A stretch of 64,000 nucleotides of DNA, taken from NCBI GenBank assembly GCA_963703655.1, contig CAVPFA010000003.1, positions 1,736,001-1,800,000 on the forward strand, in the 5' to 3' direction. The DNA is from CAVPFA01 sp963703655. Its GTDB lineage: Bacteria; Actinomycetota; Acidimicrobiia; Acidimicrobiales; Bog-793. Numbering within the stretch: position 1 is the stretch's first letter; every line of letters begins with the position of its first letter. Under the pieces are notes generated by a model. The model worked only from the letters and a program-made list of their open reading frames with translations. It had not been told where the DNA came from and searched no databases. Below, piece after piece: positions 61,429-64,000 of the stretch. Position numbers and translations under genes: made by a program.

Positions 61429-62739
61429 GTGCGCGATCTCCGTTTCCTGATGACCCTGCCCGTCGTGGCACTCGTGGGTCTCGGAGCGGTCGTCGCGGCA
61501 TCACCACCGGCTGCAGCGACCGGGACGGCGGCCTCCCCGCAAGCGGCGGCGGCGACCGGGTCGGCGATCGCAGCGCTGGCCACCGCCAACCTCGACAAGA
61601 CGGCGTGCGCCGCCAACAGCTTGGGCGGCAAGGGCTTCGGGTCGAGCTGCACCGGCAACTCCGGGCATCCCGAATACTGGTGCGCCGACTTCGCCAAATG
61701 GGTATGGTCGGAGGCCGGGGTGGCCGACAGCTCCTGGCTGAACCCCCTGGCAGGGAGCTTCTACACCTACGGTCAGGAGTTCGGCACGCTTTCGTCGGTG
61801 CCGGCGGTCGGAGACGTCGTGGTCTTCGACTACAACGGCGCCGGCAGCGCCGATCATGACGCGATCGTGACCCATGTCAACTGGAACGGGACTATCGAGA
61901 CCGTGAGCGGGGACTGGGGGGGCCAGTCCGGCACGGAGGCACGTTTCGCCTCAACTTCGTCGGTGACCTTGAACGCTCCGGCCTATCTCGGGGTCCTCGG
62001 CTCGGTGCCTGATGTCATGGGCATGACCATCAGCGGCTTCGTCGCTCCGGTCGGAGCGCACGTGGTGCCGATCCTCGGCGTGTCGTCGATGTCGGCCAGC
62101 GACTGGTTGTCACCGGGCCAAGTGCTGACATCCCCCAACGGCCTGTACACCCTGACGATGCAGACCGACGGGAACCTGGTCGAAGACGCCGGCACCCGTG
62201 CCCTCTGGTCGACCGGCACTGCGGGCAATCCCGGTGCCCGCGCCGTCGTCCAACCCGGGGGCAATTTCGTCGTGTACGGCCCGAGCGGCGTCCCGTTGTG
62301 GTGGTCCTACACCAGCGGCCATTCGGGCAACGTCGCCCTCGTGGTGCGCGACGACGGCAACTTGATGGTCCACGCACCGTCCGGGCCGCTTTGGACCAGC
62401 CACACGCGGACCGACATTCTCACCACCGGCCAGACCCTTCTCGCCGGCCAGCAGCTCGTCTCGGAGAACGGCCTCTACGACCTGATCATGCAGACCGACG
62501 GGAACCTGGTCGAGAACACGGCGGGTCGCGCCCTGTGGTCCTCCGAGACCGCAGGGCACCCCGGGGCTCGGGCTGTCATGCAACCGGGCGGCAACCTCGT
62601 CGTCTACAGCCTGGGCGGCGCCCCCCTGTGGTGGTCCGCCACCAGCGGGCACTCGGGCAGCATCGACCTTGTCGTGCAAGACGACGCCAAGGTGGTCGTG
62701 TACGGGCCCTCCGGGCGGCTCTGGGCCAACTTCACCTAG
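61429..62739 (+). CDS. Secreted CHAP-domain amidase/endopeptidase with two B-lectin modules
   Basis: The protein has 436 residues from GTG with GGAGGG upstream. A signal peptide (LRFLMTLPVVALVGLG, then Ala-rich) ends near residue 32. The CHAP domain follows: YWCADFAKWVW has the catalytic Cys and GSADHDAIVTHVNW the His. From about residue 225 two B-lectin modules, alike over about 95 residues each, carry repeats such as QTDGNLVED, QPGGNFVVY, RDDGNLMVH and QPGGNLVVY. The QxDxNxVxY mannose motif is only partly kept. It should cut peptidoglycan cross-links after binding a surface glycan. Divergent from the helicase. Confidence 0.9.
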   Translation: MRDLRFLMTLPVVALVGLGAVVAASPPAAATGTAASPQAAAATGSAIAALATANLDKTACAANSLGGKGFGSSCTGNSGHPEYWCADFAKWVWSEAGVADSSWLNPLAGSFYTYGQEFGTLSSVPAVGDVVVFDYNGAGSADHDAIVTHVNWNGTIETVSGDWGGQSGTEARFASTSSVTLNAPAYLGVLGSVPDVMGMTISGFVAPVGAHVVPILGVSSMSASDWLSPGQVLTSPNGLYTLTMQTDGNLVEDAGTRALWSTGTAGNPGARAVVQPGGNFVVYGPSGVPLWWSYTSGHSGNVALVVRDDGNLMVHAPSGPLWTSHTRTDILTTGQTLLAGQQLVSENGLYDLIMQTDGNLVENTAGRALWSSETAGHPGARAVMQPGGNLVVYSLGGAPLWWSATSGHSGSIDLVVQDDAKVVVYGPSGRLWANFT

Positions 62740-62744
62740 CGGTC

Positions 62745-62759
62745 GGGTCCACGGGACCC
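62745..62759. terminator. Short hairpin between convergent genes
   Basis: GGGTCC and GGACCC form a 6-bp stem around ACG, six bases after the CHAP gene. It sits between two convergent genes and may be a weak bidirectional terminator. Confidence 0.4.
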
Positions 62760-62791
62760 TCGCGCGCAGCACCCCTGAGACAGGGCGACGG

Positions 62792-64000
62792 TCAGCCGGA
62801 CGAGCCCTGTGGCGACACCTGAAGCGGGCTCTTCCACACGATCACCTGGTACGTCTGGTCCACGACGTAGGACTTCGACGGAGGCCCGAAGGTGTTGATA
62901 GCCGTCGCCGGGGTGACGTCGCCCCAAGGCGGCGTCCCGAGGTTGAACACGAGGAATTGGAAGGGCCGGGCGTACCAGGCTGCAGCCGAATTGCGGTTGT
63001 ACCGGACCAGCCGGATGTCGTCGGGCGACACCACCGGCCGGACCTCGACGCTCCCCCTCGATTCCACGGTCACGATCGACGCCGCCCAGTACGAGCCGAT
63101 CCCGAGATGGAGGTCGTGCGACTCGAGCCAGCCGGCGAGGTCTGAGGCCGTCGCGGCGGGTACCGGCCGGCCGAGGTTGACCGCAACGCCGGCCGCGTAG
63201 CTGAAGGCCGCTGCCAGCCCCAAGACGGCTGCGAGCCGGCCGACCACGGCCCACCGGAGGTTCTGTGCCACCCTGCCGACTACCCGTCCAGACAGGATCG
63301 CGCCGAAGATGATCCCGGCGGTCAGGTAGCGGCCGTACCCCGGGTCGACCGAAGCACCGAGCACTACGAACGCCGTACACGAGCCCAAGGCGCCGAAGAC
63401 CAACATGTCGTCGAGGCGCCAGGCGGCCTCCGAGCTCGCGCCGACCACCGAAGGCCGGCCCCGGATCACACCCGAGACCATCGCTACCGCGGTGCCGGCC
63501 ACAGCTGCGAACACGACCGCGATCGCGAGCAGGTGCACGTAGCTGAGCGCCCTCGGATCGGCTCCGAGCCCGTAGTAGGCGCCCCCGACGCCCATCATGG
63601 CCACGCCCTCGTGGACCCCCAGCTTCAGGTTCGCGAGCATCCGGGGGAACTTCGCGATCGGGTTGGCCGCGGCGATCGAGAACGTCCCGATCTCTATTGC
63701 GATCCTCCGGATCACCTCGGCGAGCAGCACCGACGAGATCGCTGCTGTCACCTGCGCCAGGCCGGCGCGCCAGTGACGACGTCTGGCGGCAGCGGTCAAC
63801 CCGGCGAAAAAGACCGGCGCGACTCCGAGCGCGACCATCTGCAGGTCGCCGAGAAGCCCAGCGGTGAGGAACACGACGGCGACCGCGAAGCCCCAACCGA
63901 ACCTCCCGCGCCTCAGACCGAGAAACGCAACCAGGCACCACAACGCCGTCCCGACGTGCAGCGGCCCGCGAAGGAAGAAGACCGCCAGGGCGTGGCCTGG
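62792..64000 (-). CDS. Polytopic membrane protein with C-terminal extracytoplasmic domain (5' end outside window)
   Basis: At least 402 residues; the frame is open to the right edge. About eight hydrophobic helices are visible, including AVVFLTAGLLGDLQMVALGV and AVAMVSGVI. The last 150 residues (after VNLGRPVPAATASDLAGWLE) are soluble and contain LHLGIGSYWAASIVTVESRG and then YNRNSAAAWYARPFQFLVFN. The layout resembles actinobacterial integral membrane proteins of the glycosyltransferase 39/mannosyltransferase C type. I see no catalytic motif in the visible part. Function not assigned. Confidence 0.7.
   Translation of the reverse strand, partial: PGHALAVFFLRGPLHVGTALWCLVAFLGLRRGRFGWGFAVAVVFLTAGLLGDLQMVALGVAPVFFAGLTAAARRRHWRAGLAQVTAAISSVLLAEVIRRIAIEIGTFSIAAANPIAKFPRMLANLKLGVHEGVAMMGVGGAYYGLGADPRALSYVHLLAIAVVFAAVAGTAVAMVSGVIRGRPSVVGASSEAAWRLDDMLVFGALGSCTAFVVLGASVDPGYGRYLTAGIIFGAILSGRVVGRVAQNLRWAVVGRLAAVLGLAAAFSYAAGVAVNLGRPVPAATASDLAGWLESHDLHLGIGSYWAASIVTVESRGSVEVRPVVSPDDIRLVRYNRNSAAAWYARPFQFLVFNLGTPPWGDVTPATAINTFGPPSKSYVVDQTYQVIVWKSPLQVSPQGSSG

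Noticed and set aside
1..64000. tRNA, rRNA, phage, transposase or integrase genes
   Set aside because: I read for cloverleaf-like ends, DDE or recombinase motifs and found none. The window seems to be ordinary chromosome with accessory metabolic genes.

Overview
The window is high-GC bacterial chromosome with many GTG and TTG starts, frequent 4-base ATGA/GTGA/TTGA gene overlaps, several apparently leaderless starts, a recC-recB-recD cluster and many ABC transporters. This fits a soil or freshwater actinobacterium. A UvrD-like helicase N-terminus that I associate with Acidimicrobiia-type genomes hints at that class, but no rRNA or other marker gene confirms it. I saw no tRNA or rRNA gene, CRISPR array, insertion sequence or phage gene.

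Layout. 1-2.7 kb: start of an isochorismatase-like hydrolase, a secreted protein built from two almost identical 197-residue repeats, a strong terminator and a methyltransferase. 2.8-18.2 kb: a large catabolic locus in two convergent operons. The plus-strand operon has two zinc alcohol dehydrogenases flanking an LsrF/DhnA-type aldolase, an FGGY kinase and a NMT1/THI5-like ABC transporter. The minus-strand operon has a MalE/MalF/MalG-type sugar transporter, an SDR, two DJ-1/PfpI proteins, a FadR-type GntR regulator and a phosphotriesterase-family lactonase. The gene content suggests import, oxidation, phosphorylation and retro-aldol cleavage of a polyol or sugar acid that is not identified. 18.6-22.1 kb: a DHA2 drug exporter divergent from its TetR regulator, then a Fic protein. 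22.2-26.4 kb: a large zinc-ribbon/cyclase/ATPase/TPR protein and a divergent pair of small conserved proteins sharing a 22-bp leaderless promoter. 26.5-28 kb: a secreted repeat protein and a frameshifted DUF1275 gene behind a 22-residue leader ORF. 28.1-33.1 kb: a complete livG-F-H-M-K branched-chain amino-acid-type transporter. 33.2-38.3 kb: a secreted esterase, then a lone peptide-type binding protein, a formylglycine sulfatase/phosphonate-monoesterase and SurE. 38.4-45.5 kb: a 35-residue ORF coupled to a pair of M16 peptidases, then ROK kinase, DUF6282 protein, a frameshifted hydroxyacyl-CoA dehydrogenase, a TSUP permease and a SnoaL-like protein. 45.5-48 kb: a cobalt-type nitrile hydratase operon (beta, alpha, accessory) divergent from a TudS-related putative desulfidase. 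48-57 kb: recC-recB-recD. 57-64 kb: YbaK-like deacylase, rhodanese, UvrD-type helicase with HRDC domain, a secreted CHAP/B-lectin protein and the C-terminal part of a membrane protein.

Four genes (DUF1275, hydroxyacyl-CoA dehydrogenase, nitrile hydratase alpha, UvrD helicase) carry five apparent one-base frameshifts in otherwise intact reading frames. They look more like residual assembly errors than gene decay, but sequence alone cannot decide. The most distinctive signals are the intragenic 592-bp duplication, the small leaderless ORF coupled to the M16 pair, the SdrD-B-like domain inside a MalF-type permease, the triple start codons of the liv binding protein and the two-transporter catabolic locus.
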